16,482 nucleotides of DNA from CAZDBA01 sp964503615 (GCA_964503615.1 CAZDBA010000115.1:1-16482); one strand, 5' to 3'. Shown: positions 7,253 to 15,085, numbered from the stretch's first letter. Notes: a model not told the origin generated them from the letters alone. Numbers and translations are program-made.

Positions 7253-7552
7253 TTGAAAAACTTCCTTTCAAAAATCATTTTGATCCTTACCTTGGATTGC
7301 GAACAGTCGGCCAAGCTAACGAGCGATTCGTTTGATCGGGAACTCAATTGGGCAGAGAGACTGGCGGTAAAGCTGCACTGTTTGATTTGTTCAAAGAGTC
7401 GAAAGCTTGATCGACAACTCGGCACCCTCAACCAGGCCCTGTTGAATAAGTTGTCAGAGGAAAGTGATCCCCTAAACCAGTTGGTTTCTACTGTTGAACT
7501 CCCAGAAAGTGCAAAAGAACGGATTCGCATGCGGTTGAAAGAGCTGGGATAG
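7253..7552 (+). CDS. Small zinc-anti-sigma-like protein
   Basis: A 99-residue soluble protein with no membrane segment. Start TTG 7253 is preferred over TTG 7229 because AGGTGA (7243-7248) lies just upstream and the N-terminus then fits the short family form. The pattern Cys16, then SFDRELNWAERLAVKLH, His42, Cys46 resembles the putative zinc-finger anti-sigma proteins encoded beside Sig70_famx1-type sigma factors, which normally have H-x3-C-x2-C. Here the last cysteine is Ser49 (HCLICSKSRK), with an extra Cys43 next to the histidine, so zinc binding may be altered or lost. It directly follows the sigma gene and probably sequesters that sigma factor. Function is inferred from family and position. 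Confidence 0.65.
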   Translation: MKNFLSKIILILTLDCEQSAKLTSDSFDRELNWAERLAVKLHCLICSKSRKLDRQLGTLNQALLNKLSEESDPLNQLVSTVELPESAKERIRMRLKELG

Positions 7553-7555
7553 CAC

Positions 7556-7575
7556 CGAAAGCCGGGATGCTTTCG
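7556..7575 (+). terminator. Hairpin after the sigma/anti-sigma unit
   Basis: CGAAAGC (7556-7562) pairs perfectly with GCTTTCG (7569-7575) around a 6-nt loop, starting 3 nt after the anti-sigma stop. No T-run follows, so intrinsic termination is unproven. The CTTTCG arm can instead pair with CGAAAG at 7581-7586. Confidence 0.4.
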
Positions 7576-7576
7576 T

Positions 7577-7793
7577 GGAGCGAAAGGCAGGAGCGAAAGG
7601 CAGGGGCAAAACCAGCTACAAAAGGCAGCTGNNNNNNNNNNNNNNNNNNNNNNNNNNNNNNNNNNNNNNNNNNNNNNNNNNNNNNNNNNNNNNNNNNNNN
7701 NNNNNNNNNNNNNNNNNNNNNNNNNNNNNNNGGAGCGAAAGGCAGGAGCGAAAGGCAGGGGCAAAACCAGCTACAAAAGGCAGCTGCAAAAGG
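7577..7793. repeat. Degenerate 13-bp tandem repeat containing the second gap
   Basis: Units GGAGCGAAAGGCA (twice, exact), GGGGCAAAACCA, GCTACAAAAGGCA and GCTGCAAAAGGA follow one another before and across the gap. The last unit runs into dispersed-motif copy 2. There are no unique spacers between units, so this is not a CRISPR array. True copy number is unknown because of the gap. Confidence 0.6.
7632..7731. other. Assembly gap (100 N) with 55-bp duplicated flanks
   Basis: Exactly 100 N. Bases 7577-7631 are identical to 7732-7786 (55 bp), the same k-mer overlap signature as the first gap. Removing N and one duplicate leaves about 111 bp between the two convergent stop codons. Confidence 0.95.
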
Positions 7794-7817
7794 AATTCTG
7801 GCGAATCCCCAATACGA
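7785..7817 (-). terminator. Dispersed hairpin motif, copy 2; probable terminator of the minus-strand sigma gene
   Basis: Begins 2 nt after the stop of the minus-strand sigma gene. As minus-strand RNA, GGGAUUC pairs with GAAUUCC (one G-U pair) around loop GCCA and is followed directly by four U, a short intrinsic-terminator form. The plus-strand fold is weaker because the G-U pair becomes an A-C mismatch. Confidence 0.5.
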
Positions 7818-7818
7818 T

Positions 7819-8463
7819 CTAGTTCTCTTCGTAAAGCTCAGGAAAGATGTCTTGGGACAGCCCCTGTTTTTTGATCAGAGTTCTGAGCCGGGCCAGAAAG
7901 TCGAACTTAAAGTTCGCAACTTGCTGCTCAGAGATACTTAAAGTCTCCGCGACGGTCTTGTTCGGCCAACCTCTCACGATTAACAGCTCGATACATTTAA
8001 GTTTGGTCCAGTCTCCGCGTTCTTGCCAGCGCTGAACCTGACTTTCAATCGCTTCGTGAAGCGCATCTTCTTCTAATCTTTGCCGCTCGACGCTACGAGC
8101 AATGCTGCTGGCTGGTCTTGCGTTTCCAGTTAGTTGCCACTGCCCGCTGGAATCGGCTCCTGCGGACAAGGGGATCGCGGGCCGCCGACCCTCTCGACGT
8201 AAATGGTCTGTCAGTTTGTAGGCGCAGATGGAAAACAGATAGCTCTCCAAAGAGCGGCGTCCGTCGTAGTTGGGCAAGCTGTTCAGAAATCCAATGAACG
8301 CCTCCTGAACAATGTCTTCGCTGGCACTCCGGTTGGATAGACGGCTGTCCACAAACGCAAGCAAGCGGCCTTCGTAACGCGCGATTAAATCGTTCCAGGC
8401 ATCGCTGTCGCCTTCGCGGATTCGCCGGATAAGTTGCTGGTCAATTTCAGAAGGCTTTTTCAC
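7819..8463 (-). CDS. ECF-type RNA polymerase sigma factor
   Basis: A 214-residue sigma factor, start GTG 8463 (MKKPSEIDQQLIRRIREGD); no ATG alternative fits and no clear Shine-Dalgarno is present. Region 2 covers about residues 8-95 with DAWNDLIARYEGRLLAFV, the DIVQEAFIGFL core helix and SYLFSICAYKLTDHLRRE. A long linker (95-150) precedes region 4 (about 150-205: LKCIELLIVRGWPNKTVAETLSISEQQVANFKFDFLARL in three parts), a helix-turn-helix for -35 recognition. It is unrelated in detail to the plus-strand sigma factor that it faces tail to tail. No anti-sigma gene adjoins it; the long linker and lack of a partner fit planctomycete ECF groups controlled in other ways (general knowledge). The gene is bracketed by near-identical motif copies. 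Confidence 0.88.
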   Translation of the reverse strand: MKKPSEIDQQLIRRIREGDSDAWNDLIARYEGRLLAFVDSRLSNRSASEDIVQEAFIGFLNSLPNYDGRRSLESYLFSICAYKLTDHLRREGRRPAIPLSAGADSSGQWQLTGNARPASSIARSVERQRLEEDALHEAIESQVQRWQERGDWTKLKCIELLIVRGWPNKTVAETLSISEQQVANFKFDFLARLRTLIKKQGLSQDIFPELYEEN

Positions 8464-8674
8464 TGCCCGATTTCCCGTCCAAGTTTCAAAACGTCTAATC
8501 TAGCAAAAACGGGGGCATACAGCAATTTAGTAAGTGATCAACATTAACTGGGCAAGGTAACGTGTTATAGGGAAAGTTGCACTAGGAACCGGCGACGTCT
8601 CAGATGCAAAAGGAATTCTGGTGAATCTCAATACGAATAATCAATAAGTTTGGGTTTTGAAACTTCCACTTTCT
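8464..8674 (-). promoter_or_regulatory. Spacer between recG and the second sigma gene
   Basis: 211 bp, downstream of recG and upstream of the sigma gene. It holds motif copy 3 and must hold the sigma promoter. The best match is weak: TTGCCC (minus strand, 8550-8555) and TACTAA (8527-8532) separated by 17 bp. No open frame of note. Confidence 0.3.
8605..8636 (-). repeat. Dispersed hairpin motif, copy 3
   Basis: Shares TGCAAAAGGAATTCTGG and GAAT-C-C-AATACGA with copy 2, with two substitutions and one deletion across about 32 bp. It lies about 40 nt after the recG stop. On the minus strand the stem contains one A-C mismatch, then TTTT, so it is a weaker terminator candidate. Confidence 0.6.
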
Positions 8675-10756
8675 CTAGCCAACATCGCCGAGGTCGAGGA
8701 CTTGGCCATAACGAGAAAATACGAGTTGCCGTAGTCGGTTTACCGCTTCGCTTTCCAATTCTGGATCTTCGGCAATGATTTCGCGAGCGTCCGCTTGTGA
8801 TTGAAGAAGGACTTCGGTGTCGCGGATCAGGTCGGCAATCATAAGTGGTGGGAATCCGTGTTGCCGAGTGCTGAATAGATTTCCCGGTCCGCGGAGTTGC
8901 ATATCGATCTCGGATAACTCGAATCCATCGGTCGATTGCTGAAGAGCGACCAATCGCTCATTCTCCTGGGCGTTTCCAGAAGTCTCAAACAGGCAGACGT
9001 AGCCAGCATGTTTCCCCCGCCCTACCCTGCCCCGTAATTGATGAAGCTGGGACAGTCCAAATCGCTCAGCTGACTGGATCGTCATCACGGTTGCATTGGG
9101 AACGTCGATGCCGACTTCGACCACGCCGGTTGCGACTAGCACCTGGACTTGTCCACTGGCAAACGCCTGAAGTGTTGCATCTTTTTCTTCAGCCGATTGC
9201 CGTCCGTGCAGCATGTCGACTCGAAACTCTTCGAGAGGTCCATTTGCGAGTGCTTCGAACATTCGCTCCGCGCTATCGACCTCGTTGTTGTCATTGCCGT
9301 CGACTAGCGGGGCAATGACATAGCCCTGTCGGCCGGCCAGAAGTTTTTTTCGAAAGAACTCCCACCACTTTTCCTTGTTCGAATCATCACCCAGATAAGT
9401 AAAGACCTTGCCGCCAACCCCTTCGGGACGTTGCAGGATGGAAACATCAAGGTCTCCAAAAAGGGTCATGGAGATCGTTCGTGGAATGGGTGTGGCGGTC
9501 ATCACAAGATAGTGAGGATCAAGATCACCTCGCAAATTTGCTCGTTGTTTGACGCCAAATTTGTGTTGCTCGTCGATAATTACCAGCGACAGGTTTTTGA
9601 ACTGAGCTGCTGAGCTGATAACGGCCGTGGTGCCAACCACGATGTCGATCTCGCCTGCGGCAAGTTTCTCTCTCATCGCCCGCCGCTCGTTCGTGGTTTG
9701 CCCGCCCGTGTTCAATGCGATGCGGACACGGCTGCCGGCCAACATGCGATTCAACGTTCTGGCGTGTTGGCGAGCAAGAATCTCTGTGGGCGCCATCAAT
9801 GCGGCTTGACCACCATGCGCGACCGCCAGCAGCATTGCACAGACGGCGACTACTGTTTTTCCGCTACCTACATCGCCTTGCAACATTCGATTCATCGGGT
9901 AGTCCCGATTCATGTCTTCTGCGATCTGGTCGAACGCACCGAGTTGAGAATCGGACAGCTCAAAAGGAAAACGACGCAAAATACGAGCTTTGATTTTTGG
10001 TGTCAGTTCCAGTGCGGTAGAGGATTGATTGGTTTTGACCCGATGTCTGCGAATCGCCAGTGCCAATTGAAGGATCAAAAGCTCCTGATAGACCAACCGG
10101 CTACGGGCTTGGTCCAGCTGCTCCTGATCGGCGGGAAAGTGTACACGTTGGATAGCGGTGTAGATGTCGCAAACGTCCGCTTGTTCGCGAATATGGGATG
10201 GCATCGCTTCTTCGACCAGCGGGGCAAAATCTTCGATCGTTTGTTGAACGATCTCGCGCAGCCGTCGTTGGTTGAGCCCTTCGGTCAATCGATAGATCGG
10301 CAGCAGTTGGCCTTGAGTCACCGTCTGGTCAGTTTCCAGCCACGTTACCTTGGGATGTGTGATTTGGAATCGCATTCCTCGCTCGACGACTTTTCCCCGA
10401 AGCAGCACTCGTTGGCCGGGTTGGAACCTTCGCGACATAAAGCTTTGGCCGAACCAAATGCCACGAAGAAAGCCCGTTTCGTCTTTGAACAAGACATAAA
10501 GGATATGTTTTCCGGTCGAAGACTGGGTAGCTTCGACTTCGGCGACTTCGGCAACGATACTGGTTTGTTGGTCGGTGACCAATTCTCCGATCGGAGTGAT
10601 CTCTCGAAAGTCTTGGTAGTCGCGTGGAAAGAAGAACAGGATATCGGCAGCCGTTCTTAGCCCGAGTTTTTCCAGCAAACGAGCCTTATGCGGTCCAACG
10701 CCTTTAAGGTGTTGGACCGGTAGCGTTAGTTTTGCGTTGGCTGCCGTTTCGCTCAT
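8675..10756 (-). CDS. recG: ATP-dependent DNA helicase RecG
   Basis: A 693-residue superfamily 2 helicase that remodels stalled replication forks and recombination junctions. ATG 10756 is the start (MSETAANAKLTLPVQHLKGVG). The N-terminal helix-hairpin-helix-like LKGVGPHKA and wedge/OB-fold domain span about 10-150. The helicase core shows Walker A GDVGSGKT (294-301), MAPTEILARQH (321-331), Walker B DEQH (395-398), TATPIPRT (420-427), VEVGIDVPNA (546-555) and GRVGRGKHAGY (576-586), then DGFELSEIDMQLRGPGN. Length is typical. It lies 77 bp after the double-CheW gene in the same direction; a GGGG abuts the start codon, too close for a normal ribosome-binding site. Only a 5-bp hairpin separates it from the chemosensory genes, so read-through is possible, though the function is housekeeping. 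Confidence 0.97.
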   Translation of the reverse strand: MSETAANAKLTLPVQHLKGVGPHKARLLEKLGLRTAADILFFFPRDYQDFREITPIGELVTDQQTSIVAEVAEVEATQSSTGKHILYVLFKDETGFLRGIWFGQSFMSRRFQPGQRVLLRGKVVERGMRFQITHPKVTWLETDQTVTQGQLLPIYRLTEGLNQRRLREIVQQTIEDFAPLVEEAMPSHIREQADVCDIYTAIQRVHFPADQEQLDQARSRLVYQELLILQLALAIRRHRVKTNQSSTALELTPKIKARILRRFPFELSDSQLGAFDQIAEDMNRDYPMNRMLQGDVGSGKTVVAVCAMLLAVAHGGQAALMAPTEILARQHARTLNRMLAGSRVRIALNTGGQTTNERRAMREKLAAGEIDIVVGTTAVISSAAQFKNLSLVIIDEQHKFGVKQRANLRGDLDPHYLVMTATPIPRTISMTLFGDLDVSILQRPEGVGGKVFTYLGDDSNKEKWWEFFRKKLLAGRQGYVIAPLVDGNDNNEVDSAERMFEALANGPLEEFRVDMLHGRQSAEEKDATLQAFASGQVQVLVATGVVEVGIDVPNATVMTIQSAERFGLSQLHQLRGRVGRGKHAGYVCLFETSGNAQENERLVALQQSTDGFELSEIDMQLRGPGNLFSTRQHGFPPLMIADLIRDTEVLLQSQADAREIIAEDPELESEAVNRLRQLVFSRYGQVLDLGDVG

Positions 10757-10833
10757 CCCCTAATTGTTACGAAGATATCCCCAGCAAACAACCAACCGAA
10801 TGGTTGCAGAGGAAGCTGGCAATCGTAAAGCGG

Positions 10834-11877
10834 TTAGCGATTGTCGAGAATTCGACTCAAGTCGGGAACGACCATGGTGCCGAAATCAGTTTTGAATGCG
10901 CCGAAATTGGGTGTACCTTTCAGCGATTCGAATTCGACCGTAGATGCGGATGGGGTTTTCATCGAGTGCATCTGCTTTTGCGCGTAAAAACCGACATAGC
11001 GACCGCCGCTTGCTCGAGCGATAATCAATCGACGTGCGCGGTCTCGTACACGTTGATTCGGTTTGAAAGCAGATTGCTGCCCGAACGCTTCGCCAAGATT
11101 GACAACGGGTATAGGGCGCTTTCTCCAGAGGATAAAGCCCTGAAAGATCGTTGACTGAAATGGCATTGCCATCGAGTTGTAAACCGAGACAACTTCGGCT
11201 ACACCCGCCAGCGGTAGGCAGAAAACGTAATCCAAATCGCTTCGCGGCACGTTCTCAGGCGAGAAAGCCAAGATTTGGCCTTGTAGACTGTTGTTGCCCA
11301 ATACGTTTGATTTATCGTTTTTGGAAAGGTCGATGGGAGCAGTTTCTCCCCGCTGAGTTCTTTCAGGCTCGGCTGCTTCTCGAAATCCCAATACTGCCAG
11401 AGGATCAACTACCAACCGAATCGCTTCGTTTGGATCTTCAATTTTCCAGTCGAGTACAGCGATTGATGAAAGTAGATTTCGATCATCGGTTGTATGTGCG
11501 ACGCGCGGCAAACCGAAAAAGCTATTCTGTTTCAAGCTGATCGGACGAGAAACGCTATCGACTCGCAAAACAGCGCTTTGATCGCCGTAGTGAATAACGA
11601 TCAAAGTTCGTTCGTTGTCCGTATTCTCAACTGGCAGTCCCATTTCATCGGCAAGTACTGCCGCTAATGAGAGCATTGGTAGTTTACCGTCGGGTGTATC
11701 AACGACGGACTGTTCTTCGCCCATTTGGCTTCTGGCCATTTGGTAAACCGCATTGATGTGTTCCGTATCGATGGCGAATTCATGTCCGCCAGCGATAACA
11801 GTTACCAGGCTACGAATCCCTTCCGAGACGACCACATTAAGGTCGAGCGCCGGTTGGATTTGAGAAAGCGTTGTCAT
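10834..11877 (-). CDS. Adaptor protein with two CheW-like domains
   Basis: A 347-residue cytosolic coupling protein. ATG 11877 (MTTLSQIQPALDL) lies 4 nt after the cheA stop; a TTG at 11892 would only add five residues overlapping cheA. Two CheW-like halves are visible: about residues 20-165 (SLVTVIAGGHEFAIDTEHI, GKLPMLSLAAVLADEM, TLIVIHYGDQSAVLRVDSV) and about 195-340 (QGQILAFSPENV, VFCLPLAGVAEVVSV, ILWRKRPIPVVNLGEAFG, RLIIARASGGRYVGFY). A Glu/Arg-rich linker joins them. CheW domains bind receptor tips and the P5 domain of CheA; a two-domain form could bridge two partners in the array. Most CheW proteins have about 150-180 residues and one domain, so the tandem form is unusual. Tight coupling to cheA indicates translation as a unit. 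Confidence 0.85.
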   Translation of the reverse strand: MTTLSQIQPALDLNVVVSEGIRSLVTVIAGGHEFAIDTEHINAVYQMARSQMGEEQSVVDTPDGKLPMLSLAAVLADEMGLPVENTDNERTLIVIHYGDQSAVLRVDSVSRPISLKQNSFFGLPRVAHTTDDRNLLSSIAVLDWKIEDPNEAIRLVVDPLAVLGFREAAEPERTQRGETAPIDLSKNDKSNVLGNNSLQGQILAFSPENVPRSDLDYVFCLPLAGVAEVVSVYNSMAMPFQSTIFQGFILWRKRPIPVVNLGEAFGQQSAFKPNQRVRDRARRLIIARASGGRYVGFYAQKQMHSMKTPSASTVEFESLKGTPNFGAFKTDFGTMVVPDLSRILDNR

Positions 11878-11881
11878 GATT

Positions 11882-14854
11882 CTATACCCCAATCAATTCA
11901 CGATGTTCGGTGACCATTTGCGTGATCAACTGGATAATTTGATCGTCGTTGAAAGGCTTCACGACGTGTTCGTCAGCACCGGCCTCAGCAGCTAGTTTTC
12001 GGTGTTTTTCACCCGCTCGTGAAGTCACCATGACGACAGGCGTTTTGCTGAATTCCTGCTGTCCACGGATTCGGTTGATGAATTCCAGTCCGTCCATTCG
12101 CGGCATTTCCATGTCGCACAGGAACACGTCTGGAGGAGTTTCTGACGCGGCGAGTTTTTCGAGAGCATCGACGCCGTCTTTCGCATCGAGAACATCCCAA
12201 CCACGCGACCGCAACAAGTTTGTTGTTACGCGGCGAACTGACAACGAGTCATCAATGACCATCGCCAATCGTCGACGGGCAGCGGGGGCTGATTCCAAGC
12301 CGCGGAATGCACCTGCAGAGAACGAAGCAGCTTTCTGATCGCACAAGTCTGATGGGTCGAGAATCGGAATCACGGTTCCATCACCAGCCACAGTCGCACC
12401 GATATATCCGGGGACGTTAAGCAGGTGGTCGCCCAGTGTTTTGACCACGATATCCTGACCACCTTCTACTTGATCAACCGTAACGGCAACTTGAGCGTCA
12501 CCCTCACGAATGATCAACAGTGGCAGTGATTCATCAAAATCGGCTTCTGATTTCATATGCAGGTGTTGGCTAAGGTCTTTGAGTCGAAGCGATTGTTCGC
12601 CCAGGTTCACCAAGGGTTGCTCGCCCACACGCGATACGCTGTTGGGATCCAAACGCATGATCTTCTGGATCGCTTGCATCGGGATCGCGAATCTGAGACC
12701 GTTTGATTCGATCAATAGAGCACGGGACACAGCAAGCGTCATTGGCAGGTGAATCGTGAACGTTGAACCTTCGCCGGCGGCGCTATCCAGGCTGATCGTT
12801 CCCTTAAGACGCTGAACCGCTTCTCGGACAACATCCATGCCGACTCCGCGACCTGAGACGTCAGTCAACGAATCGGCGGTGCTGAATCCAGGCATGAAGA
12901 TCATCGAGTGAAGTTCTTCTTTTGTGAGCGATTGACCTTCTTCGATCATGCCTCGCTCGAGTGCCTTGCTGCGGACTTTTTCCAGGTTGATTCCTCGTCC
13001 GTCGTCGCTGACTCGAAGGGTAACTTGTGTACCCTGGTTCAACGCTTCGATGGTGATCTTGGCACGAGCTGCTTTTCCAGCAGATTGCCGTTGTTGAGGT
13101 GTTTCGATTCCATGGTCCAAGCCGTTACGAATCAAGTGCAACAGCGGATCGGTAATCTCTTCGAGAACCGTTTTGTCCAGTTCCGTCGATTCTCCTTTGA
13201 TGACCAAGTCGACTTTTTTGCCAAGCTTGTTTGAGACACTGCGAACTGTTCTTTCCAGGCGATTCGCGATGTTCTCGACAGGAACCATGCGGATGTGCAT
13301 CAGGCTGTCTTGAGCGTCACGATTGAATCGTTGCTGGCGGCCGAGCAAAGCATCGAAATCGCCATGCAAGTTTTTAAGCTCACTGGTGATCACGGCAACA
13401 TCGCTGGTGGCTTCGGTCAAAGAACGGGCCATCAGGTGAAAGTCGGTGTATCGATCGAACTCCAAAGAGTCCATGTCGGATTCGCTCTCATGGAACGAGA
13501 TGTTCTTTTTATTGACGACCGCATTTGGACGTTTTCCGGATTTGAGTGCTTCGATACTGTATCGAGTCTCAACGTCGTGCGCGACGGTACGAAAACGGTT
13601 GACAGATGTTTGCATATCCTCGATGCGAGCTTCGAAATCAGCCAGTCGCTGATTGAACGCTGAGCGGTTTACAACCATCTCACCGACCAGTGCGACCAAT
13701 GCATCCAGTCGATCCAGAGGCACTCGGAGGTACTGAGTAGCTTGGTTGGCGACCGAGGAGGCAGCAACCTTTTTGTCTTCGGCAGCCGTTTTTCCTTTTG
13801 TCTTAGTTTCTGTCTTTGCGACTTCTGGTTTTGTTTTCTCCAGTTTCGTTTCTTGAGATGCCTCGACTGGTTCTGGGACGTGTCCAAGAGCAGCCAGTTC
13901 CTGATCATACCTGTGATAGATCTCGAACATCGATTCGGCAATCTCGTCAACGTTAACTTCGGTCGTAGTGAGTTCTTGAACTCGATCGATTGTGTTCACC
14001 AACAATGTGACGTGATCGTCGGTTGGTTTCAATCGGTTCTCCGTCAAAAGATCAAGGAGGCTCTCAACTTTGTGGTTCAAGCAAGCGACGGCGTCCAAGC
14101 CAACCGCAGCAGCGGCACCTTTGAACGTGTGTGCGGATCGGCGGATTTCCAAGAGTGCTTCGGTGTCCGAAGTGTCTCCCGTCAGACGTGCCAGGCCAGC
14201 ACTGATGTTTCGCAGGTGCTCTTCAGATTCCTCGGTGAAGATCTCGACCAACTCTGGCTGCATGTCGCTGCCGGCTGAAAGTTGTTGATAAACAACCTCC
14301 AGAGAGATCGAAGGTTCTAGCGTTTCGGAGCTTTCCTCAGCATTGTCTGAGGCGTCCGCGCTTTTTTCTTGTTCCGCGGTTGGTTCATTTTCGTCGCTGG
14401 CAGAATCCGGATTGGTGAGAGCGTTCATTTGGCTCTCGTACTGTTGGTACAGTTCCAGCATATTTTTTGCCACATCGTCGAAATCGAATTCGCCGGTGGT
14501 TAGGTCCTGAAGTTGATCCGTTGTATTCAAAAACAGATCGACCAGTTCCTCGGTGGCACCTATTTTGTGATCGAACAGGTAATCCAACAGGTCTTCCATG
14601 CGATGCGAAAGACGGGTCACTGGGACCAGACCTACAGCAGCCGCAGCTCCTTTGAGCGTGTGAGTTGAACGACGGATGTCGGCCAGAGCTTCAAGATCTG
14701 AGAACTCAATTCGCATTCGATCGAGTCCATCATAGATGTTTCGAATGTGTTCTTCGGCTTCCTCGCCAAAGATTTCCACAAGTTCCTCAGGCATACTGCC
14801 GCTTGCGCGAAGCTGTTCCAGCACGTCATTGATGTCAACGTTGTCTGTAGACAT
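11882..14854 (-). CDS. cheA: Hybrid chemosensory histidine kinase CheA (two Hpt domains, C-terminal receiver)
   Basis: A 990-residue kinase that autophosphorylates in response to the receptor. ATG 14854 is preceded by AGGA at a good distance. Order: Hpt 1 (about 20-115, phospho-His65 in RRSTHTLKGAAAAVGL); Hpt 2 (about 197-295, His242 in RRSAHTFKGAAAAVGL); Lys/Glu-rich linker (325-370); dimerisation helices (375-525); ATPase with N-box HLIRNGLDHGIE (Asn577), DDGRGI (617-622) and GRGVGMDVV (668-676); CheW-like P5 (705-835); receiver (863-985) with Asp868-Asp869, phospho-Asp914 (FLCDMEMPRMDG), Thr944 and Lys966. No CheY/CheB-docking P2 domain is evident. Multiple Hpt plus a fused receiver, next to a PilJ-like receptor, resembles ChpA/PilL of type-IV-pilus systems. 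It follows the receptor gene after a structured 231-bp leader. Confidence 0.95.
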   Translation of the reverse strand: MSTDNVDINDVLEQLRASGSMPEELVEIFGEEAEEHIRNIYDGLDRMRIEFSDLEALADIRRSTHTLKGAAAAVGLVPVTRLSHRMEDLLDYLFDHKIGATEELVDLFLNTTDQLQDLTTGEFDFDDVAKNMLELYQQYESQMNALTNPDSASDENEPTAEQEKSADASDNAEESSETLEPSISLEVVYQQLSAGSDMQPELVEIFTEESEEHLRNISAGLARLTGDTSDTEALLEIRRSAHTFKGAAAAVGLDAVACLNHKVESLLDLLTENRLKPTDDHVTLLVNTIDRVQELTTTEVNVDEIAESMFEIYHRYDQELAALGHVPEPVEASQETKLEKTKPEVAKTETKTKGKTAAEDKKVAASSVANQATQYLRVPLDRLDALVALVGEMVVNRSAFNQRLADFEARIEDMQTSVNRFRTVAHDVETRYSIEALKSGKRPNAVVNKKNISFHESESDMDSLEFDRYTDFHLMARSLTEATSDVAVITSELKNLHGDFDALLGRQQRFNRDAQDSLMHIRMVPVENIANRLERTVRSVSNKLGKKVDLVIKGESTELDKTVLEEITDPLLHLIRNGLDHGIETPQQRQSAGKAARAKITIEALNQGTQVTLRVSDDGRGINLEKVRSKALERGMIEEGQSLTKEELHSMIFMPGFSTADSLTDVSGRGVGMDVVREAVQRLKGTISLDSAAGEGSTFTIHLPMTLAVSRALLIESNGLRFAIPMQAIQKIMRLDPNSVSRVGEQPLVNLGEQSLRLKDLSQHLHMKSEADFDESLPLLIIREGDAQVAVTVDQVEGGQDIVVKTLGDHLLNVPGYIGATVAGDGTVIPILDPSDLCDQKAASFSAGAFRGLESAPAARRRLAMVIDDSLSVRRVTTNLLRSRGWDVLDAKDGVDALEKLAASETPPDVFLCDMEMPRMDGLEFINRIRGQQEFSKTPVVMVTSRAGEKHRKLAAEAGADEHVVKPFNDDQIIQLITQMVTEHRELIGV

Positions 14855-15085
14855 GTTAAATTCCTGTCAATGTTTCCGTTTTCTTCTGCACCCAGGTGTC
14901 GCCAGTTAGTTCGGGCAGCGACCGCTCGGTGCAGCAGAATGGAGTTGGATGATTTGGTTGGTTGAGTGAAAGTCCGAACGACACCGACAGAGTTTGTCTG
15001 TTTACCCTGTCGGTGTGGGTTCGGTCGGGCAATCTTGACTGTTGAAGGCCTCATTCAGGGAATGAGGCCTTCGGTCGTAAGATGA
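14855..15085 (-). promoter_or_regulatory. Structured leader between the receptor gene and cheA
   Basis: 231 bp with three inverted repeats, read on the minus strand. The first is described separately at 15045-15071. The second pairs CCGAAC plus ACACCGACAG (14974-14979, 14981-14990) with CTGTCGGTGT plus GTTCGG (15007-15016, 15019-15024), 16 bp with a small internal loop and a 16-nt hairpin loop. The third pairs CTGCACC (14886-14892) with GGTGCAG (14928-14934), with an inner GTCGC/GCGAC (14898-14902, 14918-14922). The region could hold a cheA promoter, attenuator or mRNA processing sites. A ribosome-binding AGGA precedes the cheA ATG. Confidence 0.5.
15045..15071 (-). terminator. Perfect 12-bp hairpin after the receptor gene
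   Basis: AAGGCCTCATTC (15045-15056) and GAATGAGGCCTT (15060-15071) pair perfectly around a 3-nt loop, about 14 nt after the receptor stop. No T-run follows, so it may partially terminate or protect the receptor mRNA, setting receptor above kinase levels (inferred). Confidence 0.6.

Noticed and set aside
7577..7793. CRISPR array
   Set aside because: Repeats of about 13 bp are contiguous with no unique spacers, and no cas genes are present.
9698..10660. 320-codon open frame on the plus strand
   Set aside because: It lies antisense to recG, which carries all helicase motifs; the frame has no recognisable domain and is a coding shadow.
10793..10806. Terminator between the double-CheW gene and recG
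   Set aside because: Only a 5-bp stem (CAACC/GGTTG) with no T-run.
13742..14278. 178-codon plus-strand frame
   Set aside because: Antisense to the Hpt 2 and linker part of cheA; composition is a mirror of the Lys/Glu-rich linker.
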